A stretch of 64,000 bases of DNA from assembly GCA_027563935.2 (NCBI GenBank), contig CM050453.2:68246018-68310017 (forward strand), in the 5' to 3' direction. The translations under genes were made by a program, and so were the position numbers. The notes under the pieces are model-generated. The model searched no databases. It saw nothing but the letters and a program-made list of their open reading frames with translations, and was not told where the DNA came from. The first letter of the stretch is position 1. Every line of letters begins with the position of its first letter. Of this stretch, positions 31,805 through 41,738 are shown piece by piece. This DNA is from Costus lasius. Taxonomy: Eukaryota; Streptophyta; Magnoliopsida; Zingiberales; Costaceae.

Positions 31805-34800
31805 CTAATGGTTGAGAAATCTCAAACCCATATTATTACAGTGCTTCTCATGCTTCTGCTGCGCCAGAGGCTTGGTAAGCGGGTCTGCCAGATTGTCATC
31901 TGTATGAACCTTGCAAATCTTGATCTCGCCACGATCAATGATCTCCCGGATCAAGTGAAACCGTCTCTGTATGTGCTTGGACTTCTGGTGCGACCGCGGT
32001 TCCTTTGCTTGTGCGATGGCTCCAGTGTTATCACAGAAGATAACCAAAGGATCTGCACTTGAAGGAACGACACCAAGTTCTCTCACGAACTTACGAATCC
32101 ACACTGCCTCCTTGGATGCTTCCGAGGCTGCAACATACTCGGCTTCTGTTGTGGAATCAGCAACAGTTGACTGTTTGAAACTTTTCCACACCACTGCTCC
32201 ACCATTCAAGCTAAAAACATAGCCTGATTGCGATCGGAAATCATCCTGGTCCGACTGGAACGAAGCGTCAGTATATCCCTCTATACTGAGTTCTTCCTGA
32301 CCACCATATATCAAGAACATATCTTTGGTCCTCCGCAGATATTTTAAAATGTTCTTGACCGCAATCCAGTGCGCCAAACCTGGATTACTTTGGAATCGAC
32401 TGGTTACGCTTAACCCGTAAGCGACGTCTGGGCGAGTACACAACATCGCATATATAATGGATCCAATAGCCGAAGCATAAGGCGTATTGTCCATTTCATC
32501 TTTCTCAGTCTGTGTTTGTGGACACTGACTCTTCGAAAGATTCAGACCATGTCTGACTGGAAGATATCCACGTTTAGAATTCTCTAAATGGAATCTCTCC
32601 AGGACTTTATCGATGTAAGTACTCTGGCACAGCCCGAGAAGCCTCTTAGATCTATCCCGGTAGATCTTCACACCTAGTACATAGGCTGCTTCTCCTAAAT
32701 CTTTCATCTGGAAACATTTTCCTAACCATGCCTTAACAGCATGCAGTTCAGGAATATCATTTCCAATGATTAAGATATCATCGACGTAGAGGATTAGGAA
32801 TGTAATCACGCTCCCACTAAACCTCTTATATACACACGGGTCATCCTCGTTCTTGATGAAACCAAACTCAGAGATTGATTCATCAAAACGAATGTTCCAG
32901 CTTCTTGATGCTTGTTTCAGTCCATAAATGGACTTCTTTAACTTGCATATTTTATGACGATCTGATGGATTAGTGAAACCCTCAGGTTGTGTCATATACA
33001 CATCCTCATCCAGATTTCCATTAAGGAAAGCTGTTTTCACATCCATCTGCCAGATCTCATAGTCGTAATATGCTGCTATCGCGAAAAGAATCCGAATAGA
33101 CTTAAACATGGCTACAGGAGAGAAAGTTTCATCATAATCTATCCCGTAGATTTGTTTGAAACCTTTCGCTACTAGCCTGCCTTTATAGGTAACTACGTTA
33201 CCATCCATGTCAATCTTCTTCTTGAAGATCCATTTACAGCCTATAGGGATTACTCCCGGAGGCGGATCAATCAAATCCCAGACTTGATTATCTGACATGG
33301 AGTCCATCTCGGCTCGCATAGCTTCAAGCCATCTAGCTGACTCCGGTCCACTGACCGCATCCGCATAAGTGAGGGGTTCATCATTATCAATGATGTAGAC
33401 TCCGTCATAGCGCTCAGGCTGACGACGGATCCTACCCGATCTTCGCGGTTCCCGTGATATTTGAGCCTCAGGTTGCTCAATAACCTGATCTACCGGCTCA
33501 GGCTCATCCAACTGTGCTTGACTACTTTGTCCTTCCTCTGGATTCTCATCCAGCTTTATTTCTCTCCCACTAGCCTCTTGCAGAAGAAACTCCTTCTCAA
33601 GAAATATGGCCGTCCGAGCAACAAAAACCTTGTTCTCTTTGGGATCGTAGAAATAATAACCCTTAGTTTCCTTAGGGTAACCGACAAAGATACATTTCTC
33701 AGATCTGCTCTCTAGTTTCCCAGAGGCGAGCTTTTTGACATAAGCCTCGCAACCCCAGATCCTGATAAATGTCAAGCTAGGCTGTTTCCCATACCATAAC
33801 TCATATGGCGTCTTTAAAACTGCCTTGGATGGCACTCGGTTTAGTACCTTTGCAGCTGTTTCCAGTGCAAAACCCCAAAAGGAATATGGAAGAGTAGCCT
33901 GACTCATCATAGAACGAACCATATCAAGTAACGTTCTATTTCTCCTCTCGGACACACCATTCCACTGCGGTGTTCCTGGCAGAGTGAGCTGTGAGATAAT
34001 CCCACACTCCTTCAGATAGTCAGTAAACGCATGACTCAGGTATTCACCACCTCGATCAGAACGAAGTGCCTTGATATTTCGGCCTAACTGATTTTGTACT
34101 TCATTTTTGAACTCTTTGAACTTGTCAAAAGATTCACTTTTATGTCTCATTAAATAGACATATCCATACCTACTGAAATCATCAGTAAAGGTAATGAAGT
34201 ACTGATAGCCACCTCTGGCATGTTTACTGAAAGGCCCACACACATCACTGTGTATAAGGTCAAGTAAACCTGAAGTCCTTTGACCTTTGTTAAGAAAAGG
34301 AGACTTCGTCATTTTACCCATCAAACAAGCTTTGCATGTATCAATCTCCTCATAGGAGAATGATCCCAGCAGTCCATGTTCATGCAACCGCTTAATGCGC
34401 TTCTCGTTTATATGGCCTAAACGACTATGCCATAGCAAGGTGCTGTCATCAGCATACTTGGCTTTCTTATTATCAATGTTTTGTATAGAATTCTCCATGT
34501 CCAACATGTATAACCCATTGTTAATTGAACCAGTTGCATACACAATATTATCATGAGATAAAACACACTTTGAAATCTTGCATTCAAAGGCAAATCCTTT
34601 CCTGACAAGAGCAGGAATAGAGATAATATTCTTGGTAATACTGGGTACAAAATAACAATTGTTCAATTCTAATACAATGCCAGATGGTAAAGAAATGAAA
34701 TAGTCTCCTACAGCAACAGCAGCAACCCGTGCCCCGTTTCCAACTCGTAGGTCTACCTCATGCTGTCCCACCTGCCTTCTTCTCTTGAGTTCCTGCACAT

Positions 34801-35689
34801 TTGAACAAATGTGAACTCCACATGCAGTGTCCAACACCCATGAAATAGAAGAAGAAGATAACATGACCTCAGTCACATATATACCTGAGCCAGAAGCGAT
34901 GCTTCCCCTCTTATCTCCTTGGAGCGCTTTACAGTCCTTTTTCCAGTGACCCAGCTGGCCACAGTGGAAACACCTGTTGTCCTTCGACCGCTTGACCTTC
35001 TGTTTCAGGGCCTTGCTGTAATTCTTGACAGGGGCCTTGCCCTTCTTCCCCTTCTTCTTGTTCCTTGAAGGAACCATCAAGACAGAGGTTGAAGGCTTAC
35101 CCTTCAGAGTTTCCTCAGTAGTCAAGAGCATATTCAACAGCTCTGCCGGCGTACAATCGATCTTGTTCATATTAAAATTAATAATGAACGCATCGAAAGA
35201 AGGCGGGAGAGACTGCAGAATAATATCCACAGCAAGCTCCTGGTTGATGGTATGCCCCAGTTTCTCCAGAGCCTCCTTGTGCCCAATCATCTTGAGCACG
35301 TGAGCTCCCACTGGGCTCCCCTCAGCCAGTTTGCTCTGAAAGAAGAGCTTCGTCAGATTATAGTGCTCAGTCCTCGCCTGTGCAGCATACAGCATCTTGA
35401 GGTTCGCTATAATTTCTATAGCCGACATATCCTCATGCTGACGCTGCAGCGGTGGCGTCATAGACGCTAGCATCAGGCAAGCGACATCAATGCTATCATT
35501 GACGTGCTTTTCGTAGGCATCCCGAACCGCCCTTGCGGCGTTCGGAGCGGGCTGCGGCGGTATCGCCGTCTCGAGGACATACAGTTTCCTCTCTGCCTTA
35601 AGAACAATCTTAAGGTGTCCGAACCAGTCAGAGAAGTTCGGCCCAGCAAACTTCTCCCTTTCCAGTAGGGATCGCACATTGAAGCTCAT
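31805..35689 (-). CDS. gag-pol: Copia gag-pol polyprotein, full length and open
   Basis: The frame is 1294 codons, starting MSFNVRSLLEREKFAG. Gag capsid-type region 1-220; zinc knuckle CFHCGQLGHWKKDC near 240; protease near 285, where the active site reads LDTACGVHIC (Ala where Gly is usual); integrase His/Cys finger 420-455 (HSRLGH to CKAC); integrase core acidic residues near 480 (HSDVCGPF), 545 (SDRGGEY) and 580 (NGVSERRN); reverse transcriptase about 815-1010 with MDVKTAFLNG and the intact YVDD box near 966; RNase H about 1140-1294 (GYTDASF, TTEAEY). It supplies all enzymes for copying and integration. Cop-A and Cop-1 encode nearly identical residues. The protease variant is the only oddity, and I am unsure that it matters. 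Confidence 0.96.
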   Translation of the reverse strand: MSFNVRSLLEREKFAGPNFSDWFGHLKIVLKAERKLYVLETAIPPQPAPNAARAVRDAYEKHVNDSIDVACLMLASMTPPLQRQHEDMSAIEIIANLKMLYAAQARTEHYNLTKLFFQSKLAEGSPVGAHVLKMIGHKEALEKLGHTINQELAVDIILQSLPPSFDAFIINFNMNKIDCTPAELLNMLLTTEETLKGKPSTSVLMVPSRNKKKGKKGKAPVKNYSKALKQKVKRSKDNRCFHCGQLGHWKKDCKALQGDKRGSIASGSGIYVTEVMLSSSSISWVLDTACGVHICSNVQELKRRRQVGQHEVDLRVGNGARVAAVAVGDYFISLPSGIVLELNNCYFVPSITKNIISIPALVRKGFAFECKISKCVLSHDNIVYATGSINNGLYMLDMENSIQNIDNKKAKYADDSTLLWHSRLGHINEKRIKRLHEHGLLGSFSYEEIDTCKACLMGKMTKSPFLNKGQRTSGLLDLIHSDVCGPFSKHARGGYQYFITFTDDFSRYGYVYLMRHKSESFDKFKEFKNEVQNQLGRNIKALRSDRGGEYLSHAFTDYLKECGIISQLTLPGTPQWNGVSERRNRTLLDMVRSMMSQATLPYSFWGFALETAAKVLNRVPSKAVLKTPYELWYGKQPSLTFIRIWGCEAYVKKLASGKLESRSEKCIFVGYPKETKGYYFYDPKENKVFVARTAIFLEKEFLLQEASGREIKLDENPEEGQSSQAQLDEPEPVDQVIEQPEAQISREPRRSGRIRRQPERYDGVYIIDNDEPLTYADAVSGPESARWLEAMRAEMDSMSDNQVWDLIDPPPGVIPIGCKWIFKKKIDMDGNVVTYKGRLVAKGFKQIYGIDYDETFSPVAMFKSIRILFAIAAYYDYEIWQMDVKTAFLNGNLDEDVYMTQPEGFTNPSDRHKICKLKKSIYGLKQASRSWNIRFDESISEFGFIKNEDDPCVYKRFSGSVITFLILYVDDILIIGNDIPELHAVKAWLGKCFQMKDLGEAAYVLGVKIYRDRSKRLLGLCQSTYIDKVLERFHLENSKRGYLPVRHGLNLSKSQCPQTQTEKDEMDNTPYASAIGSIIYAMLCTRPDVAYGLSVTSRFQSNPGLAHWIAVKNILKYLRRTKDMFLIYGGQEELSIEGYTDASFQSDQDDFRSQSGYVFSLNGGAVVWKSFKQSTVADSTTEAEYVAASEASKEAVWIRKFVRELGVVPSSADPLVIFCDNTGAIAQAKEPRSHQKSKHIQRRFHLIREIIDRGEIKICKVHTDDNLADPLTKPLAQQKHEKHCNNMGLRFLNH

Positions 35690-37307
35690 GGTGTTCGTTG
35701 CTGCAGGAATCTACAACAAGCAAGAACAGCAAGGTCAGTATCAATGTTTCAGAATCAATCCAGGACTTAAGAAAGATTCTTTTCTCACTATTTTGTCTGA
35801 CTGAAAAATCCAGTAAACAGTCCGAAAGAGTAAACACTCTTTTAGTGAGATGGGATCCAGATTTCATACTTGGTCTCCGCGTCCCGCTCAGGCGAGATAA
35901 GATGCACAGAGATGACAAGCACTAGTTTCTGGTAGGCTGTCCCAGCCAATCGCCAACCCGTGCGATTCCCCTTCATCTTGGCAATCCAGCAGACTGTGCC
36001 AACTGAGTTGGTACAACACAGTCTCTGATCCCAGAGATGGCTGCCTCCATGTGCTACCATATGCGCCACATATGTAGCCTACATGGTCAAGCTGACCCGA
36101 CCTACTCCCTGGACCACCACGTGCTATGCTGAGCAACGAGAGGGGATAAATCCCAACTCTGTAACACGCAGGTGAAATCCAGCACCGTCTGAAGATAGAT
36201 GGACGTGCCCACTGAGTGGGTTCAACACGGCTCCAACGATAATCAGAAAGGTGAGGTTTCGCGTCAGAAGGCTTACGAGCTTGATATATTAGCGTTGGAT
36301 TTTAACGGTCTTTTATCTTCTTACTATCAGGCATGCCTATGGCTATAGCAGAAGATAAACATAAACATGCAATTCTAATTATTAGCAATAAGTAGAAAGC
36401 ATGATCTTATGTGGTAAAAGCCCATGAACCCTAGTAAGACCTTAATGTTACTTAAGTCTTCACTTGAGCTTCATTGCATCTCATCTGGTCCAACCCAGTG
36501 CCCTAGCGCCAAGAGCACCTCAGGTGCACCACCAGGTGAATGCCCCTCTTGGATGTGTGCCTTTGTACTCTTGTCTAATCAAAGTACATTTGATCTATCT
36601 AGACAAGGTTGACTCGCAGGTCAACTACATTTCATAAATTAAAACAATGTGATTCGCAGATCACAAAAATTAACTTATAATTTGCCAGGCACGCAGGCCC
36701 CAGCACAGCACACAATATGGGCAACCCACATAAGACTAAATAAACAAGCATATGGTTCAATCAACATGTGATCCAATCATCTTGAAATTAAAAGTTTTGA
36801 AAACCCCATGGCATCAATTTTAATTTCCTTATGAGCCCTACAACCTTACAATGGTCCATTGATAGGGATCCACTCAACCATCTAGTTAGATCCATTGCCC
36901 TTGCATGCACCGAGTCCTAACTGACCCGAGTTGACCTAATGGTCAACCATGCATGCGCCAAGGGCTGAACTACCCTCATGAGTTTTGGCAAGCGGGTGTG
37001 ACCCCGGGCCTAACTCAAGTGTGTTCAGTAGTGTCTCAACCAGACCTCGCTACACGCCCTAGATGCAGTCAACCTATAGCCACCTTGTGCTTGTGCATAG
37101 GTGCTATCAGGTTAACCCATCTGAGCTGTCAGATGGTCTGATCAGACTTGGATCTAACCTAGTGGTGACTTCAACCCCATCAACCCATCTAAGGGTTTAA
37201 TGTAGTGGCACCTTAGATCTAATCAAGCGCGCAAGATGTAAGTTTTAGAAAACTTTTAGAACGTGCGCAAATAAACAAACAACATGCTTGATAACCCTTA
37301 GATCTAA

Positions 37308-37403
37308 GGGGGTCCCCTTCAAGGGGGAGCGCATACTTTAGGGGGTCCCCTTCAAGGGGGAGCGCAAACTTTAGGGGGTCCCCTTCAAGGGGGAGCGCAA
37401 ACT
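37308..37403 (-). repeat. 33-bp tandem repeat in the Cop-D leader
   Basis: Just under three units, each with GGGGGTCCCCTTCAAGGG followed by GGAGCGCAAACTTTA on the plus strand. On the sense strand the unit (TTTGCGCTCCCCCTTGAAG then GGGACCCCC) resembles the LTR end of Cop-A (TTTTTGCTCCCTCAAGAAG then GGGACCCCCC). Confidence 0.93.
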
Positions 37404-37422
37404 ACATGTCAACATATGATAC

Positions 37423-37519
37423 AAGCGCAACCTTCATGCAACCATGATACAAGCGCAACCATCATGTAACCAAAGTAAGCGCAACCATCATGTAACCAAA
37501 GTAAGCGCAACCAACATGG
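37423..37519 (-). repeat. 26-28-bp tandem repeat in the Cop-D leader
   Basis: The unit AAGCGCAACCATCATGTAAC plus CAAAGT is repeated twice exactly (37451-37476 and 37477-37502), with a variant 28-bp unit before and a partial unit after. Confidence 0.9.
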
Positions 37520-37560
37520 ATCACAAAATCGTAAAGCAATCATATAGATCATATGGAGAG

Positions 37561-37578
37561 CCTAGCTCTGATACCAAT
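37561..37578 (-). promoter_or_regulatory. Primer-binding site of Cop-D (initiator Met tRNA)
   Basis: The minus strand reads ATTGGTATCAGAGCTAGG directly after the 5' LTR. TGGTATCAGAGC matches the initiator-Met primer class with one later mismatch. Confidence 0.93.
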
Positions 37579-39246
37579 TGATGGAACCCCTAATCTAAGG
37601 GGGAAGAAACCCTAAACATGCGCATCTAGCATGCATAGCGGAAAGAGGGCTTCAAGTAGATCGCATATGAACTATATGTTAACTTAATTCAACTTAAGAT
37701 CAAGTTTTGATCTTACCAATGCCATGGATTGGATGGCGGCTTGGAATGAGAGAGAGCAAGCGAGATCTCCTCCAAAGAATACACACACCAAGTGATGAAG
37801 GCTTCCAACTTGCGCAACTTTGTGCTAGCAAAATGCCAAGTTGTCCTTCTCGAGTGGTAGGGATGAAGATGATGCTTTTGCCGGTTCTCCTCTTGTCGTC
37901 CACTCCAAGCTTCTCTCAAGTCTCGCCGAGCAAGAGCAAAACGCAAGGAGACAAGGGATGAATGAGCTCAAGCCGTTTTGGCGTTTCAAGGAGCCATGCG
38001 CTCAATGACTTTCCAAATTTGGAAACTCCATTAAGCCATGCGTTCTCCTCTTCAAGCAAACCGCCCAAAACGCTTATGGATCGAACCATGGGTTCACCCA
38101 TGTAAACCGGTTCAATCCAAATTGGTCCAAACCAAAGCAATCGGTCTAGATCAACCAAACCCTAAGGTTTCCAATCCAACCGTTCATCTTATGATGCTCT
38201 TGATCTCACCGATCTAGCATCAATACTCACGATCGAAGCTTACCGATCTCAAGCCCTAATCAATCAAACATGATCAAGCTAGATCTCACTTACAATCAGA
38301 GTCTATATCCCTTTAAACTGAACCCAAATAATTCAGTCCACACGATCTGACTCAAAGAAAGCCATATCACCAAATTGTGTGACCCTGAGGGTTTCCTTTA
38401 AACGTCGGTAACGATAACTTACGTTATCACGATCAGTGAGGGGTATCTAGCAACACATCACTGTCTCCCGATATAAAGGAAAGAGTCTTCCAAGACTCCA
38501 CCCAAACCATAGCATAAGTGTGAATCAACTCACTTGGCATACATGATTCCTTTGCCACTGGATGTTCTTATTGGACAAGCATGTCAAGCCTGTAACTCCA
38601 ATACGATGAGCATGATTAGATCAGATGAACATAGTCATCTGGGTATGGCCATACACTTCCTCAATCATCTCATATAGGGGGGCCCTCTAGAACATCACAC
38701 TCCTTAAACAAGGAGACGGCAATCCTTTATCTATCACAAGTGCCCTAACCTGACTCAAGCTCACCATCCAAGATAGTCTATAATCATTATGTTTCAAATG
38801 ATATTGAACTACCTCAAAACAATGACAATCATCATTTAGAAACACAAGTGATCTCAAGTCAAAGGACATGTGCCACTTAGTGCTTACAAGGATCATTCAC
38901 ATTGTGACAAGCAATGGAATATCCGAGTAGGGTCTGTCCAGTACATCCAATGTACTCATGAGTCTACATCTTATTCCATGCTCGAAGCATCCTATAAGAT
39001 TAGCACTCATATTAGTCTCAATCATATCAAGGCTGTCTCATGTTCACCAAGATATCTCGACTAAGGACATAGAGCCTGTCAGCCTAGCTGAACAGCTTTG
39101 AGACATTATTCAGAAGTACACTTATTACAGCAGACAAGATAACAACCTGAATAATAACCATGCCTTTTATAAACTTAAGAGTTTATTACATGATACTTAT
39201 ACAATCCCAAGGCCTCAAACATTAGCCTTAAGGGCATACCCCAACA
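37579..39246 (-). repeat. Cop-D 5' LTR
   Basis: Partner of 30117-31784, at a constant offset of 7462. It ends at CCCCAACA followed by CACCA. The hairpin copy is at 38413-38428. Confidence 0.96.
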
Positions 39247-39251
39247 CACCA

Positions 39252-39478
39252 CCCCCTACTTTGTTGCTCCACCAAATGATGATCCAAAGGAGCCCAGCAA
39301 GGTTATAATCCGGCGATCTCAACGCCAAAGCAAGCCTCCGGATCGTTTCATGGGCGTCATTAGCCCCCTTTCCACCCAAACTGATGCGACTCAACCCAAG
39401 GACACCACGGCCCAACCGCCTGAGGACCTATCCCCAAATGGGCCGCTCAATCTCATCCATAATTCGGCCCAAGATTGA
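39252..39478 (+). pseudogene. ORF-E1, piece 3 (C-terminus)
   Basis: This continues piece 2 with a one-base frame change. The peptide runs YFVAPPNDDPKEPSKV, then RRSQRQSKPPDRFMGVISPL, and ends at TGA 39476-39478. The inverted homologue has EPNKVELRRSQ and YFVGVISPLS at the same place. Both copies also share sequence past the stop (TSKFC...CSE). The RRS-R-PP stretch recalls linkers of retroelement polyproteins, but no enzyme domain adjoins it. Confidence 0.6.
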
Positions 39479-40351
39479 GCCGCCATGGTGGAAACTCAGC
39501 CCACGACGTCCAAGTTTTGCAATTTTGTCGCCATGTGCTCCGAGCGCGTCTAAACCATCCCCGTACAAAGGCGCAGGATCGTGCGAACTGCTTCGAAGAA
39601 TATTGAGTAGTTATTCCTTGTCTTGTAGTTCAAGATTGACCACTTTAGTGGCCTACAAGAGTGGTTGGTTTGTTAGAGTAGGTTGTCTCTTATGTGTTTT
39701 GTTTGTTCCCACCCCTCTACTCTACAAAAGAGGAGGTTGGGCTAGAGTGTTACTCAGTTCTCTTTGGTGCTTAGAGATCTCCTGGTGAGCTTAGAGTCGC
39801 CAGCGTTTGTGAAGACGAGCCGGAGCCTCGCCTTCGCTGTTGTTCGGTCCGAATGTGTCTCTTCGATTCCAATTTGTTCCCTCTTCTAGTTTGAAGTAAA
39901 TCCCACCCTTCTGGTGGGTCGGGTTCGTATGTTTGTCATTCTCTTGTGCGTTGCTTTGCTGCGGTTTTCTCCTCTTTACTTCACCCACGTCTGTCCGCAC
40001 ATCGGAGCGTGGTCGGATCTCTTGTTTTTGGTTTATTTCAGCTTCATAGGCGTGCAAGCTAAACCGCGCGAAATCACAGTCCCCAACGTGAGCTACGCTT
40101 AAATGTGCTAAGTGAGTTACAGGAAATTGCTAAAATTGCTACGAGGTTAGTGCATTGCATTATTTTAGTTGGGTGCCGTTCTCTTCATTCGCATTCGTGT
40201 TGCCCTAATCAAACTCGACGCTGTTTCGTCGTGCTTTCTACCGGATTCCTGCACTTTTCTGACACATTTTCTCCTCCCTCATCTCACGACCCTCTCCCGT
40301 TTTATCGCGCATTGTGTAAAACCCTAGAGTACGGCTTAAGGACTCCCTCAT
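39479..40351 (+). other. Non-coding sequence downstream of ORF-E1, unassigned
   Basis: 39479-39790 is homologous to the inverted copy at 50068-50298, including a TATA-like CTACAAAAGAGGAGG (39721) that reads CTATAAAAGAGGAGG in the other copy. It could be the U3/R part of an LTR or a promoter. 39790-40351 is GC-richer and T-rich by turns, matches nothing else in the window, and has no convincing frame. It is cut at about 40352 by the truncated Ath-F LTR. Confidence 0.5.
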
Positions 40352-41577
40352 GGAGAATTCAACATTTACGGCTTTGGCCGTAAATAAGGAGTCGACCGTA
40401 ATTTTGGTGTTGAGTGAAAGGCGAAAAATGGCTAAGTATGGAAATGCACAGAAACATTCACGGGTGAGGCCATAAATCCATCACGATCCGTGAAACTTTC
40501 TGTGTACAAAGGGCTGTACACACAGAATGATTTACGACCATGGCCGTAAACGCATCACGGTCCGTAAAAATTGCCGCCTGACGAGTTTTTCACTCGATTC
40601 TCCACTAATTCGAACTGGATTTGAACCAAACTTTGCAGAAACATTCCTTGAGGGCTTCTGAACCGGTCTAGCTATAAAAGATGAGATTTTTTGAGGGTTT
40701 GAAGGAGCTTTTGGGATGAAGAACATCGGTGGCGGCTACAAGGGGTGAAATTCGATTTTTGAGAGGATTCCGGTGAGATTTCACGCAAAAGATCTGTTTG
40801 ATTACTTCATCTTCATCGTCAGATCGAGGGGAAGCATGTTAAATTGTTGTCTTAGTGATTTCTTTGCAAATTTTATGAGATTCCTACTTGTTCATCATAT
40901 AAACATGTTTTCCTTTAAGAACATAAGTGAGTAGATCTTCATTTCGGGATTAAGGGCTTAGCCCGCTAACAATTATGAATTCATCTGTATTCGTGCTCTT
41001 TCTATATGAGTATATTATCATGATTTGATTGAATTTGTGTTTACTTTGTAATTTACCTTGGCAACGTATAATTGCGAATTAGAGGTTGCGAGAAGTACCG
41101 GAAGGTGAATTGCAACATCCAATCTATTTCAATTGAACCTATAAATCCAATCGCGGGAGTAGATTGGATTCGTCTGATGGATTTAACTAGCTTTTCATAT
41201 AACTTAATGGGTTTGGTTAGGTTAACTGTCACGATAGTAGAGAGTTAACTTAATTAAACACCGTATTACGCTTCGGGAGGAGGTAATATGTGCATTAGGA
41301 AAAGTTCCTTTCATGATAGATATTTTCTATTGATTGAGTTATCTTTAAATGATTCTTACTTGTCAGTGTGGTGAACCCATGACATCTTGATCTTTTAGAA
41401 TTTGTATCCTCTTTAACGCTGCTTTTGAATTGTTCGTGCTTAGAAGTTCAACACAACCACTTATTAGTTTTGCCTAGATTTAAACAACTCAAAGAGTCAG
41501 TACTTAACGACGTAATCCTCATCGGGAACGATATATTTTAATTACTTCGATAATTCTATGCACTTGCGGAACGTTTA
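40352..41577 (+). repeat. Ath-F 5' LTR, left end missing
   Basis: It aligns with 48839-50067 of the 3' LTR from TTCAACATTTACGGC onward; the first 240 bp are absent and unrelated sequence precedes it. It contains TTTACGGCTTTGGCCGTAAA (40365) and further ACGG...CCGTAA palindromes near 40530-40565, and a likely TATA box, CTATAAAAGATGAG (40671). Confidence 0.85.
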
Positions 41578-41582
41578 AAGTT

Positions 41583-41602
41583 TTTGGCGCCATTGCCCGG
41601 GA
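41583..41602 (+). promoter_or_regulatory. Primer-binding site of Ath-F
   Basis: TTTGGCGCCATTGCCCGGGA lies a few bases after the LTR. It is the Athila-type primer class, with two changes from the intact version at 51892-51910. Confidence 0.85.
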
Positions 41603-41738
41603 TTACGGCTAGTTAATATTGACTTACTAGATAAGTTTGCAGACTAGGCACTTTTTCTTCTTTTGTTTTAGCATTGGTTTTTTACTTTTCTTTCCATTTT
41701 CATTATTATTTTACTTTCTATCTCAGCTTACACATTGT

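Larger units (their letters stand above)
35690..37560 (-). other. Cop-D 5' leader, non-coding, with tandem repeats
   Basis: About 1.9 kb between the primer site and the gag start. It holds a 33-bp array (37308-37403) and a 26-28-bp array (37423-37519). Nearer gag it resembles the Cop-A leader (58240-58786). No frame of note. A leader this long may carry packaging or translation signals. Confidence 0.8.
30117..39246 (-). mobile_element. Ty1/Copia element Cop-D, complete and apparently intact, minus strand
   Basis: The element is 9130 bp, flanked by the perfect duplication CACCA (30112-30116 and 39247-39251). LTRs 30117-31784 and 37579-39246 are both 1668 bp, and I found no difference between them on reading. 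In sense order: 5' LTR, initiator-Met primer site, a leader of about 1.9 kb, one uninterrupted 1294-codon gag-pol frame (35689-31805), purine tract, 3' LTR. It lies in ORF-E1. The single open frame and matching LTRs make it the likely autonomous member of its family. Confidence 0.96.

Noticed and set aside
37582..39246. Starting the Cop-D LTR at TGGAACCCC
   Set aside because: That choice gives no matching flank; starting three bases earlier at TGATGGAAC gives CACCA on both sides.
39384..39788. 134-codon plus-strand frame as a possible host gene
   Set aside because: It overlaps the C-terminal end of ORF-E1 in a different phase and then runs into promoter-like DNA; no domain, and the homologous region at 50 kb does not keep the frame.
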